This document shows positions 1-6,687 of a stretch of DNA of 10,305 nucleotides, piece by piece. The position numbers and the translations under genes were made by a program. The notes beneath the pieces are model-generated. The model had not been told where the DNA came from and searched no databases. It was given only the letters and a program-made list of their open reading frames with translations. Every line of letters starts with the position of its first letter. The first letter of the stretch is position 1. Location of the stretch: assembly GCA_904502075.1 (NCBI GenBank), contig CAJGDL010000056.1, forward strand, positions 1 to 10,305, written 5' to 3'. This DNA is from an uncultured Alistipes sp. (lineage in GTDB: Bacteria > Bacteroidota > Bacteroidia > Bacteroidales > Rikenellaceae).

Positions 1-25
1 CTATATTTCTACAAAATAACCGCTT

Positions 26-796
26 TTACAGCGTTTTTTTTGTGGCTACGAAGAACCAATCGAAGCACCCCTCGTGGGCCGGCACCAAGCGGTAGTCCTC
101 CATGCGGATCGAGCGGGTGAGGTCGTTGTTTTCGCTCAACAGGCGGCGGCGGTTGAGGCGGTTCAGCAGGTCGTAGGGGATTTGGAGCATCCACCGGGGT
201 AGACGATATTGCAACTTCAGCGGATCGAAGCGGGTGATGCGCTTCACCCCCTCGCGATTCTTCTCGTAGTAGGCCATTACGCGCTCGTTGCCCTCCACAC
301 CCAACCGCTCGATCGAGTCGAAATGCGCTGCCAGGAGGTGGAAGAATTGGTCGAGGTCGTACTCGCGAATGTGCCACGGGTTGCGCGTGAGCGACATGGT
401 GCGGTTGGGGGTTGTAACGATCAGGCGGCCGCCGGGCTTCAGTACGCGGCTGATTTCGCGGACAAAGAGCTCGTCTTGCTTGATGTGCTCAATTACCTGG
501 AAGGTGATCACACAGTCGAACGAACCATCCGGAAAGGGGAGGGGAGGCACCTTGGCCTCCCGAAATTCGCTGTTTGAGGGGAGCCGGAGCCCCTCGGTGC
601 GGTGCTTGTCGAGGGTGATGAAGTGGTCAGCATGGGGTGCTACCACCTCGATGCCGTAGCCCGAGCCGGTGCCGATCTCCAACACCCGGCCTGCAATTCG
701 CTTCGCTGCCTCTTCGTAGGCCAGTAGCGAACGCTGAAAGACATAGTTGTCCGAGGCGTCGCGCGACACGCGCTCGGCTGTAATCACCGGCTTCAT
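26..796 (-). CDS. Class I SAM-dependent methyltransferase (Methyltransf_11 type)
   Basis: A 256-residue protein with the Rossmann-fold SAM-binding signature of class I methyltransferases. Motif I is LEIGTGSGYG (residues 39-48). An acidic residue at the end of strand 2 follows in TLDKH (D63). The post-II region is PFPDGSFDCVITFQVIEH (87-104), and motif III is LKPGGRLIVTTPNR (119-132). This order and spacing match the UbiE/Methyltransf_11 group, which includes enzymes acting on quinones, lipids, sugars and other small molecules. The C-terminal third (about 145-256) is basic and shows no motif that names a substrate. There is no signal peptide, so it is probably cytosolic. It starts 6 nt after the stop of the upstream cvfB-like gene and is probably co-transcribed with it. 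The last codons contain a run of eight A (34-41 on the plus strand), a possible slippage site that would change only the tail. The family assignment is firm; the substrate is unknown. Confidence 0.9.
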   Translation of the reverse strand: MKPVITAERVSRDASDNYVFQRSLLAYEEAAKRIAGRVLEIGTGSGYGIEVVAPHADHFITLDKHRTEGLRLPSNSEFREAKVPPLPFPDGSFDCVITFQVIEHIKQDELFVREISRVLKPGGRLIVTTPNRTMSLTRNPWHIREYDLDQFFHLLAAHFDSIERLGVEGNERVMAYYEKNREGVKRITRFDPLKLQYRLPRWMLQIPYDLLNRLNRRRLLSENNDLTRSIRMEDYRLVPAHEGCFDWFFVATKKTL

Positions 797-802
797 CCTG
801 GT

Positions 803-1645
803 TTATCTCTTGATCAATTTCACACCTCCGTGGAGGAACTCCACCTCGCCGGCCTTCAGTAGCATGCCGAGGCTGCGCTTGAAGACCTTCTTGCTCATTT
901 GGGTCATCTGCTGTACCTCTTCGGGCTTCGAGTTGTCATCCAAGGGAAGGTAGCCGCCGTTGGCACGAATCAATTCGCGCAGACGCTCGGCCGAGTTTTG
1001 TACCTCTTTATAGCCCTGCTGCTGGAGACTTACATCGATACGATTCTCCTCCGTGATGCGACGGATGTAGCCGCGCAGGCGATCGCCCATCTTCACGGGG
1101 CGGAAGAGCTGGTTGCGGTAGAGCATACCCCAGTGGCGGTTGTTGATAATCACGCGCCAGCCGATTTCGCTCTGCGAGGCGACCAGGATATCGACCTCCT
1201 CGCCCGCCGTGACCGTAATGTCGCCCTCGTTGTGGATGTAGGGCTTTAGTTTTTGGGTTGCCACGCAACGCCCCGTGATGTTGTCCTCATAGAGGTAGAC
1301 CAGCACCTCGCGCTCGGCGATCACACCTCCTTGCTGGTTGCGGTTCGGCAGGAAGAGATCCTTGCCGTGGAGACCCCAACCCAGGAAGGCTCCGTGGACA
1401 GTCTTGTCTACCACCTTCAAAAAGCCTGCCTGGCCCACCTTCAAGAGAGGCTCTTCGGTCGTGGCGACCAGACGATCCTCCGAATCGTGGTAAACAAAGA
1501 CCTCTTTGCTATCGCCCACCTTGTCGGAAAGCGAGGTGTAGCGGTTGGGAAGCAACACCTCCTGCTGCTCCTCGTCGGTGAGGTAAAGACCGTAGTCCGA
1601 GATGCGGCTGACGGTGAGTATATAGGTTCGACCGGCTCTTAACAT
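803..1645 (-). CDS. cvfB: CvfB-like S1-domain RNA-binding protein
   Basis: A 280-residue protein whose architecture matches the CvfB/YitL family. Three S1-like OB-fold segments lie at about residues 4-62, 69-134 and 146-207, followed by a winged-helix-like C-terminal domain (about 215-280). Diagnostic patches are SDYGLYLTDEEQQEVLLPNR in the first S1 unit, GAFLGWGLHGKDLFLP in the second, and GYIRRITEENRIDVSLQ in the third. The tail MSKKVFKRSLGMLLKAGEVE is the usual end of the family. In Staphylococcus, CvfB binds RNA and affects virulence-gene expression; in Bacteroidota its role is not established, so RNA binding is inferred from the fold. The gene is first in a two-gene minus-strand unit with the methyltransferase. 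A TAnnTTTG promoter lies about 25 nt upstream. The gene symbol is by family similarity only. Confidence 0.88.
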   Translation of the reverse strand: MLRAGRTYILTVSRISDYGLYLTDEEQQEVLLPNRYTSLSDKVGDSKEVFVYHDSEDRLVATTEEPLLKVGQAGFLKVVDKTVHGAFLGWGLHGKDLFLPNRNQQGGVIAEREVLVYLYEDNITGRCVATQKLKPYIHNEGDITVTAGEEVDILVASQSEIGWRVIINNRHWGMLYRNQLFRPVKMGDRLRGYIRRITEENRIDVSLQQQGYKEVQNSAERLRELIRANGGYLPLDDNSKPEEVQQMTQMSKKVFKRSLGMLLKAGEVEFLHGGVKLIKR

Positions 1646-1669
1646 GGCTTTTTTGTCTTAAATTTTGCG

Positions 1670-1677
1670 CAAAGGTA
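1670..1677 (-). promoter_or_regulatory. Bacteroidota -7 promoter box for the cvfB-like gene
   Basis: On the minus strand this reads TACCTTTG, a full match to the Bacteroidota primary sigma factor -7 consensus TAnnTTTG. It is followed by CGC, as is common in these promoters. It lies about 25 nt upstream of the ATG, implying a short leader. A clean -33 TTTG is not visible at the usual 19-21 nt spacing. Confidence 0.6.
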
Positions 1678-1719
1678 ACGAAAACATGCGAAAAGATGAA
1701 GAAATTCAAGAATTTTTGC

Positions 1720-1727
1720 TATATTTG
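1720..1727 (+). promoter_or_regulatory. Bacteroidota -7 promoter box for the omega-amidase/TauE unit
   Basis: TATATTTG matches TAnnTTTG fully and lies 74 nt upstream of the omega-amidase start, so the leader should be about 65-70 nt. The expected -33 TTTG is not clear, so the call rests on the -7 box and its position. Confidence 0.5.
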
Positions 1728-1763
1728 TAATTACCTAAAACGAAAAACCGAAATATAAATCCG

Positions 1764-1798
1764 AGGAGAGAACCAAAATCTCCTTCAAAGACTTTGAA
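1764..1798 (+). promoter_or_regulatory. Two small adjacent inverted repeats in the omega-amidase leader
   Basis: AGGAGA (1764-1769) can pair with TCTCCT (1779-1784). TTCAAAG (1784-1790) and CTTTGAA (1792-1798) form a near-perfect 15-nt palindrome around one A. The first hairpin would cover the only purine-rich, SD-like stretch in the leader. The second ends 3 nt before the ATG at 1802. The two share base 1784, so they could compete. The stems are short, and a regulatory role is only a possibility; the palindrome could equally be a DNA operator. Confidence 0.3.
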
Positions 1799-1801
1799 AA
1801 A

Positions 1802-2563
1802 ATGAAAGTAGCGATTTGTCAGTACGATATGCAGTGGGAGAGTGCTGCGAGCAACCTCCCCGTCGTAGAGGAACTTATTGCCAAGGCCGATGCCGACCTG
1901 GTGCTCCTGCCCGAGATGTTCTCCACGGGCTTCAAACTCCACGCCTCGGCCGTGGCCGAGCCGATGGATGGCCCCACCATTGCCGCCATGCGCGGTTGGG
2001 CCGAAAAGTATCAGAAGGCTGTGGTGGGCTCGATCGTTATTGTTGACGAGGAGGGCAAATTCCGCAACCGTATGTTCTTCGTGAAGCCCTCGGGCGAGAT
2101 GACCTGGTACGACAAACGTCACCTCTTCCGCCCGGGCGGTGAGGGGCGCGACTACACCCCTGGTCAGGAACGCGTCATTGTTGAGTATATGGGTGTGCGT
2201 TTCCTGCTTTTGATCTGCTACGATCTGCGCTTCCCCGTTTGGAGCCGCAACCGTGGTGACTACGATGCCATCCTCTACTGCGCATCGTGGGCTGCCGACC
2301 GTCGTGATCCCTGGAAGATTCTGTTGCGTGCGCGTGCCGTGGAGAACCAGGCTTATGTCTTTGGAGTAAACCGCGTGGGCGACGATCCGGCTTCGCACTA
2401 TGCCGGCGACTCGCAGATCATCGACTTCCGTGGCCGTATCCTGATGGAGGTGGCCGATGTGGAGGCCACGCTGGTTGCCGAGATTGACCTCAAGGCGCAG
2501 GAGCGTTTCCGCGATGCTTTCCCCGCGTGGAAGGATGCGGATAATTTTGAAATTAAGATCTAA
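1802..2563 (+). CDS. Omega-amidase, nitrilase superfamily (YafV-like)
   Basis: A 253-residue carbon-nitrogen hydrolase. The Glu-Lys-Cys catalytic triad of the nitrilase superfamily is visible as E38 (LLPEMFSTGF), K105 (WYDKRHLF) and C139 (LLICYDLRFPVW). These extended motifs, and NRVGDD at 190-195, are those of the omega-amidase/YafV branch. Known members hydrolyse the terminal amide of alpha-keto-glutaramate and of the keto-amide formed during methionine salvage, releasing ammonia. The length fits the family and no signal peptide is seen, so it is cytosolic. It is first in a two-gene unit: the TauE/SafE permease starts 23 nt downstream. Membership is firm and the omega-amidase subfamily likely; the physiological substrate is inferred. 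Confidence 0.88.
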   Translation: MKVAICQYDMQWESAASNLPVVEELIAKADADLVLLPEMFSTGFKLHASAVAEPMDGPTIAAMRGWAEKYQKAVVGSIVIVDEEGKFRNRMFFVKPSGEMTWYDKRHLFRPGGEGRDYTPGQERVIVEYMGVRFLLLICYDLRFPVWSRNRGDYDAILYCASWAADRRDPWKILLRARAVENQAYVFGVNRVGDDPASHYAGDSQIIDFRGRILMEVADVEATLVAEIDLKAQERFRDAFPAWKDADNFEIKI

Positions 2564-2586
2564 TCGAGCCGAATACTCTTTTGATT

Positions 2587-3381
2587 ATGGAACTCACCTG
2601 GCAAGTCATTACCTTGTTGATTGCATCCGGCATTTTGGTCGGCATCATCAATACGCTTGCCGGTGGAGGTACCGTATTGACCATCTCGATCTTCACGGCC
2701 ATGGGGCTTCCGATCACGATGGCCAATGGAACGAACCGCATTGCCGTGGTGTTGCAGAACCTGACGGCCTCGCTCACCTTCATCCGTAAGCGGATGCTTG
2801 ATGTGAAGGCGGGGTTGCTGCTCTCGATTCCCACGATCATTGGTAATATTGCCGGTTCGATGCTCGCTACCCAGCTCGACGAGTGGATCTTCAAACTCTG
2901 CCTCGGCGTGGTGCTGACCATCATCCTGATCTATATGATCTTCGATCGACACAACCACGCCATGCCAGCGGGCCACTCCTTGAAGCTCAACCTCTGGCAC
3001 TACCTTTGGTTCTTCCTGATCGGTCTTTATGGCGGTTACATCTACATCGGCTTGGGCTATGTGGTTTTGGCTATCACGATTTGGACGATGCGTCTGGACC
3101 TCGTTACGGCCAACATCCTCAAAGGCTTTGTGATCTTCGTGTCGAGTCCCTTCTCCATGCTGGTCTTCATGTACAACGGCCAGGTGGACTACGCCTTTGG
3201 CCTCTTGCACGGCCTGGGCAACATCATCGGAGCCTTCCTTGCCTCGCACTATGCGATCGGTTGGGGGGTGAAGTTCGTTCGGCTCTTCACGATCGGCATT
3301 GTGATTGTCTGCCTGCTGGATTTGGTGGGTTGGCTCTCGATGGCCGACGGAGTGAATTGGCTGTTGAACATCATGGGTTAA
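2587..3381 (+). CDS. TauE/SafE-family membrane permease
   Basis: A strongly hydrophobic 264-residue protein with about eight predicted membrane segments and the internal duplication of the TauE/SafE (DUF81) family. The first half carries the glycine-rich NTLAGGGT motif (22-29) and NGTNRIAVVLQNL (47-59). The second half has a matching GLYGGYIYIGLGYV (146-159) followed by TANILKGFVIF. The family exports or moves sulfur-containing organic anions such as sulfite, sulfoacetate or taurine-derived compounds, but most members have no proven substrate. I take the ATG at 2587; a TTG two codons earlier (2581) is in frame but less likely. It follows the omega-amidase by 23 nt and is closed by an intrinsic terminator 36 nt after the stop, so the two genes probably form one operon. 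The family call is strong; the substrate is unknown. Confidence 0.9.
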   Translation: MELTWQVITLLIASGILVGIINTLAGGGTVLTISIFTAMGLPITMANGTNRIAVVLQNLTASLTFIRKRMLDVKAGLLLSIPTIIGNIAGSMLATQLDEWIFKLCLGVVLTIILIYMIFDRHNHAMPAGHSLKLNLWHYLWFFLIGLYGGYIYIGLGYVVLAITIWTMRLDLVTANILKGFVIFVSSPFSMLVFMYNGQVDYAFGLLHGLGNIIGAFLASHYAIGWGVKFVRLFTIGIVIVCLLDLVGWLSMADGVNWLLNIMG

Positions 3382-3417
3382 AATTTCTTCTGATGGGGGA
3401 GGACTTGTTCCAATACC

Positions 3418-3452
3418 AAAAGTCGGCAATGCTCCATTGCCGACTTTTTTTT
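3418..3452 (+). terminator. Intrinsic terminator of the omega-amidase/TauE operon
   Basis: AAAAGTCGGCAATG (3418-3431) pairs perfectly with CATTGCCGACTTTT (3435-3448), a 14-bp stem with a 3-nt loop. The T-run continues to 3452, giving eight T in total (3445-3452). It stands 36 nt after the TauE stop, in the right orientation. Confidence 0.9.
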
Positions 3453-3539
3453 GCGAGGAGTGTGCCCCATTCCTTCGCGAAGTCCGTGTGGTCGCAAAAA
3501 GGGGCGCAGGAAGGTGAAAATGGAGGCGAAGTGAAAAAT

Positions 3540-3573
3540 AATTTTGAATTTTGAATTCTGAATTTTGAATTTT
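3540..3573 (+). repeat. AATTTTG heptamer array upstream of uvrA
   Basis: Nearly five tandem copies of a 7-bp unit, AATTTTG, with one variant copy AATTCTG in the middle. A 26-nt segment of this array (3548-3573) is the exact reverse complement of 6446-6471 beyond the other end of uvrA, including the variant unit. The array runs directly into the putative uvrA promoter and supplies several TTTG tetramers that could act as -33 elements. Confidence 0.85.
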
Positions 3574-3576
3574 CAC

Positions 3577-3584
3577 TATCTTTA
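3577..3584 (+). promoter_or_regulatory. Probable -7 promoter box of uvrA
   Basis: TATCTTTA differs from the Bacteroidota -7 consensus TAnnTTTG only in the last base and lies 29 nt before the uvrA ATG. A TTTG at 3550-3553, inside the heptamer array, could be the -33 box, but the gap of 23 nt is slightly long. Confidence 0.4.
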
Positions 3585-3605
3585 CCCAATTGATTTTCGG
3601 ATACC

Positions 3606-6425
3606 ATGAAAGAGGATAAGATCGTAATAACGGGGGCAAGGGTCCACAACCTAAAAAATATCGACCTCGAGATTCCGCGCGACAAATTGGTGGTCATCAC
3701 CGGTCTGTCGGGCTCGGGCAAATCGTCGTTGGCCTTCGATACGCTCTATGCCGAGGGGCAACGCCGCTACATGGAGACCCTCTCGACCTATGCGCGTCAG
3801 TTTGTGGGGACAATGGAGCGCCCCGATGTCGATAAGATCACGGGATTGAGCCCGGTGGTGGCCATCGAGCAGAAGACCACCAACAAGAATCCCCGTTCGA
3901 CGGTGGGTACCGTTACCGAGATCAACGACTTCCTGCGACTGCTCTATGCCCGTGCTTCGCGGGCCTACTCGCCCATTACGGGGGAGGAGATGGTACACTA
4001 TACCGACGAACAGATCTGCCAATTGATTCTCGAGGGATTTGCTGGGCGCAAAATTGCCCTGATGGCCCCCATTGTGCAGGGGCGCAAGGGCCACTATCGC
4101 GAGTTGTTCGAGGGGCTGATGAAGAAGGGTTACCTCTATGCCCGTATCGATGGCGAGATCCGCGAATTCTCGGTAGGCATGCGCCTGGATCGCTACAAGG
4201 TACACACCATTGACTTGGTTGTCGATCGTTTGCAGGTGAGTGGCGAGGAGATCCGCGAACGCCTGATGGCCTCCTTGAAGGAGGCATTGCGCCAGGGCAA
4301 GGGGACCATGTCGGTCTACGATTACGGCACAGAGGGGACACGCTTCTACTCGCTCCACCTCATGTGCCCTTCGACGGGCGTGGCCTTTGAGGATCCCGCC
4401 CCCCACACCTTTTCGTTCAACTCACCCAAGGGGGCCTGCCCCCACTGCAACGGCTTGGGTGAAGAGGCGGTCTTCGATATGGAGAAGTTGATCCCCGATC
4501 CGAAACTCTCGTTGGCCGAGGGGGCTGTGGAGCCCCTGGGCAAGCAACGCTCGAACCTGCTCTTCGCCATCCTCGAACAGTTGGGACATCGCTACGACTT
4601 TACGCTCGATGCACCGATCGAAACCCTCTCCGAGACGGCCCTCAATGCCATCCTCTACGGCGATTCGGAGCCTGTGACGGTCGATTTTTCGGACTTCTCC
4701 TACGCTTCGGGTGTGCAACTCGTATCGTGGGAGGGGGTGGCAGAATACCTCCTGCGTACTGAGGAGGAGGACTCCAAGCGGGGTCAAAAGTGGAGAGGGC
4801 AGTTCTTGGCCTATAAACCCTGCTCGCTTTGCGGTGGGGCGCGCCTGAAGAAGGAGTCGCTGCAGTTCCGTGTGGCGGGAAAAAATATTGCCGAGGTCTC
4901 GGCCATGTCGATCCTCGAATTTTCGCAATGGATTGCAGGGGTCGAGGAGCAGATGTCGGAGCGCGAGCGCAAGATTTCGGTCGAGATCCTCAAAGAGATC
5001 CGCGAACGTCTTCGTTTCCTTGTGGAGGTGGGGTTGGGCTACCTCTCGCTGAGCCGTGCTTCGCGCACCCTCTCGGGAGGGGAGAGCCAGCGCATCCGCT
5101 TGGCGACCCAGATTGGATCGAAACTCGTCAATGTCCTCTACATCCTCGATGAGCCCTCGATCGGGCTTCACCAGCGCGACAACCGCCGCCTGATTCATAG
5201 TCTGAGAAATCTGCGCGATGCCGGCAATTCGGTCATTGTGGTGGAGCACGATGAGGATATGATGCGATCGGCCGACTTCATTGTCGATGTGGGCCCCCTG
5301 GCAGGTCGCCGAGGCGGTCGCATTGTGGCGGCTGGCACCTTCGATGAGATCCTCCGCAGCGAGACCATCACGGCCGACTACCTCACGGGGCGTCGTAAAA
5401 TCGAGGTGCCGCACACCCTGCGCAAGGGGAGTGGCGAGGTGCTTCGCCTCACAGGGGCTCGAGGTAACAACCTTAAGGGGGTCGATGTCGAGTTCCCCTT
5501 GGGTAAACTGATCTGCGTGACGGGGGTCAGCGGTTCGGGCAAGTCGTCGCTTATCAATGGCACCCTGCGCCCGATATTGAGCCGCATGCTCTACCGTTCG
5601 CTCGATCCTGTCCTCCCTTACGATACGATCGAGGGGGTGGAGCACATCGATAAGTTGGTGGTGGTCGATCAGTCGCCCATCGGTCGAACCCCGCGCAGCA
5701 ATCCCGCGACCTACTCCAATGTCTTTGCCGACATCCGAAAACTCTTTGAGCAGACCCCCGATGCCCAGATCCGAGGCTTCAAGGCGGGACGATTCTCCTT
5801 CAATGTGAAGGGTGGACGTTGCGAGGAGTGTCGTGGTGCGGGTGTTCAAACCATCGAGATGAACTTCCTGCCCGATGTCTATGTGCGTTGCAAGGCGTGT
5901 GGAGGCCACCGCTACAACCGCGAGACCTTGGAGGTGAAGTATAAAGGTAAGTCGATTGACGATGTCTTGAACATGACGGTCAATATGGCGGTGGAATTTT
6001 TCGAGCAGATTCCCGCCATCCATCAGAAACTAAAGGCGATCCAGGAGGTGGGTCTGGGTTACCTTACTTTGGGACAGCCCTGTACGACCCTTTCGGGCGG
6101 CGAGTGCCAGCGCATCAAACTCTCGGCCGAACTCTCGAAGCGCGACACCGGACGCACACTCTACATCCTCGACGAACCGACCACCGGACTCCACTTTGAG
6201 GATATTCGTCAGCTCCTGGAGGTCTTGGGTAAGTTGGTCGATCGCGGCAATACGGTGATCGTCATCGAGCACAACCTCGACGTGATCAAGGTGGCCGACC
6301 ACCTGATCGACATCGGGCCCGAAGGGGGCAAGGAGGGTGGACGAATCATCGCCACGGGTACCCCTCGTGAGGTGGCTCAAGTTGCGGAGAGCCATACGGG
6401 TGAGTTCCTAAAATCCTTCTTTTAG
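3606..6425 (+). CDS. uvrA: Excinuclease ABC subunit A (UvrA)
   Basis: A full-length 939-residue UvrA, the ATP-dependent damage-recognition subunit of nucleotide excision repair, which loads UvrB at DNA lesions. Both ABC ATPase modules are complete. Walker A motifs are GLSGSGKSS (33-41) and GVSGSGKSS (640-648). Signatures are LSGGESQRIRLA (489-500) and LSGGECQRIKLS (829-840). Walker B motifs are ILDEPSIGLH (about 513-522) and its ILDEPTTGLH counterpart. The second zinc site is intact as CX2C-X19-CX2C (C739, C742, C762, C765). The first is unusual: C254, C278 and C281 are present, but the position expected to be the second cysteine is T257 (CPST). I recall this substitution as common in Bacteroidota UvrA, so it is probably a lineage trait rather than damage. 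The start gives the usual N-terminus (ITGARVHNLKNIDLEIPR). The gene stands alone, with no terminator right after its stop. Confidence 0.98.
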   Translation: MKEDKIVITGARVHNLKNIDLEIPRDKLVVITGLSGSGKSSLAFDTLYAEGQRRYMETLSTYARQFVGTMERPDVDKITGLSPVVAIEQKTTNKNPRSTVGTVTEINDFLRLLYARASRAYSPITGEEMVHYTDEQICQLILEGFAGRKIALMAPIVQGRKGHYRELFEGLMKKGYLYARIDGEIREFSVGMRLDRYKVHTIDLVVDRLQVSGEEIRERLMASLKEALRQGKGTMSVYDYGTEGTRFYSLHLMCPSTGVAFEDPAPHTFSFNSPKGACPHCNGLGEEAVFDMEKLIPDPKLSLAEGAVEPLGKQRSNLLFAILEQLGHRYDFTLDAPIETLSETALNAILYGDSEPVTVDFSDFSYASGVQLVSWEGVAEYLLRTEEEDSKRGQKWRGQFLAYKPCSLCGGARLKKESLQFRVAGKNIAEVSAMSILEFSQWIAGVEEQMSERERKISVEILKEIRERLRFLVEVGLGYLSLSRASRTLSGGESQRIRLATQIGSKLVNVLYILDEPSIGLHQRDNRRLIHSLRNLRDAGNSVIVVEHDEDMMRSADFIVDVGPLAGRRGGRIVAAGTFDEILRSETITADYLTGRRKIEVPHTLRKGSGEVLRLTGARGNNLKGVDVEFPLGKLICVTGVSGSGKSSLINGTLRPILSRMLYRSLDPVLPYDTIEGVEHIDKLVVVDQSPIGRTPRSNPATYSNVFADIRKLFEQTPDAQIRGFKAGRFSFNVKGGRCEECRGAGVQTIEMNFLPDVYVRCKACGGHRYNRETLEVKYKGKSIDDVLNMTVNMAVEFFEQIPAIHQKLKAIQEVGLGYLTLGQPCTTLSGGECQRIKLSAELSKRDTGRTLYILDEPTTGLHFEDIRQLLEVLGKLVDRGNTVIVIEHNLDVIKVADHLIDIGPEGGKEGGRIIATGTPREVAQVAESHTGEFLKSFF

Positions 6426-6439
6426 TTAGGAGTTATTTC

Positions 6440-6471
6440 AATTCAAAATTCAAAATTCAGAATTCAAAATT
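6440..6471 (-). repeat. Inverted copy of the AATTTTG heptamer array, downstream of uvrA
   Basis: On the plus strand the units read AATTCAA with one variant AATTCAG, which is the reverse complement of the array upstream of uvrA. The exact shared stretch is 26 nt (6446-6471 against 3548-3573), with the variant unit in the matching place. Confidence 0.85.
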
Positions 6472-6485
6472 TTTTCCTTTTCGCA

Positions 6486-6520
6486 GTCATCGCGAGAAGC
6501 CGGAGGCGACGAGGCAATCT
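6486..6520 (+). repeat. Intergenic repeat unit 1 (GTCATCGCGAG...GGCAATCT)
   Basis: This unit begins GTCATCGCGAG, has a GGAGGCGAC core and ends GAGGCAATCT. It resembles the abundant class of intergenic repeats of the form GTCATTGCGAG...AGCGAAGCGAC...GCAATCT seen in many bacterial genomes (from memory). Its outer arms ATCGC/GCAAT could pair with one mismatch. Confidence 0.55.
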
Positions 6521-6555
6521 CCTGTGATTTGCACAGCGTTCCAAGCCCGCACAGC

Positions 6556-6591
6556 GTCATCCCGAGGGAGCGTAAGCGACCGTGGGGATCT
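6556..6591 (+). repeat. Intergenic repeat unit 2 (GTCATCCCGAG...GGGGATCT)
   Basis: A diverged copy of unit 1 starting exactly 70 nt later. It shares GTCATC, CGAG and GCGAC at the same offsets, about 60-65% identity by eye. Its arms ATCCC (6559-6563) and GGGAT (6585-6589) pair perfectly, and five T follow (6591-6595), so on the plus strand it could also act as a weak terminator for uvrA. A third partial right end, GGCAATCT, occurs at 6615-6622. Confidence 0.5.
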
Positions 6592-6687
6592 TTTTATGGG
6601 AGTAGTATCGTTGTGGCAATCTTCTGCGGGCTCCACAATTCCCAATTATTAACTCCTAACCCCTCATCTCCATTGGTACTATTCTTG

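Larger units (their letters stand above)
1646..1801. promoter_or_regulatory. Divergent intergenic region with back-to-back promoters
   Basis: This 156-nt AT-rich gap separates the minus-strand cvfB-like/methyltransferase unit from the plus-strand omega-amidase/TauE unit. It contains one Bacteroidota -7 box for each direction, listed separately. Two small inverted repeats follow in the omega-amidase leader. I see no small ORF with convincing coding character in it. Confidence 0.6.
3382..3605 (+). other. Intergenic region between the TauE gene and uvrA
   Basis: This 224-nt gap holds an intrinsic terminator near its start and an AT-rich heptamer array near its end. A probable uvrA promoter sits next to the ATG. 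The middle stretch (about 3453-3535) is GC-richer and shows no gene or clear motif. Confidence 0.6.
6425..6660. repeat. Composite, MITE-like repeat block bounded by inverted repeats
   Basis: GTTAGGAGTTA (6425-6435) and TAACTCCTAAC (6650-6660) are perfect 11-bp inverted repeats, and the similarity continues inward imperfectly for about another 13-15 nt. The 236-nt interval starts on the last base of the uvrA stop codon and contains no plausible gene. Inside lie a heptamer array, two diverged direct repeats and a third partial copy. The structure suggests a non-autonomous mobile or amplified intergenic element, but no target-site duplication was confirmed, so mobility is inference. Confidence 0.5.

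Noticed and set aside
1..45. Possible terminator after the methyltransferase gene
   Set aside because: Only a 4-bp core (CGCT/AGCG) can pair and no proper U-tract follows, so it is too weak to call.
26..48. A-run (eight A on the coding strand) near the end of the methyltransferase gene as programmed frameshift
   Set aside because: It lies within the last few codons, so slippage would barely alter the product, and there is no downstream stimulatory structure that I can see.
2560..3639. A 359-codon open frame antisense to the TauE gene
   Set aside because: It crosses the terminator, the heptamer array and the uvrA start. It encodes a polar, His/Asp/Gln-rich sequence typical of the reverse of a membrane protein gene.
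4422..6023. A 533-codon open frame antisense to uvrA
   Set aside because: Its composition (many His, Arg, Leu) mirrors uvrA codon bias and there is no start context or recognisable domain. It is a shadow of uvrA.
6680..6687. TATTCTTG as -7 promoter box of the DUF4251 pair
   Set aside because: It differs from TAnnTTTG at one position and no -33 box sits at the right distance, so it is not better than chance in AT-rich DNA.
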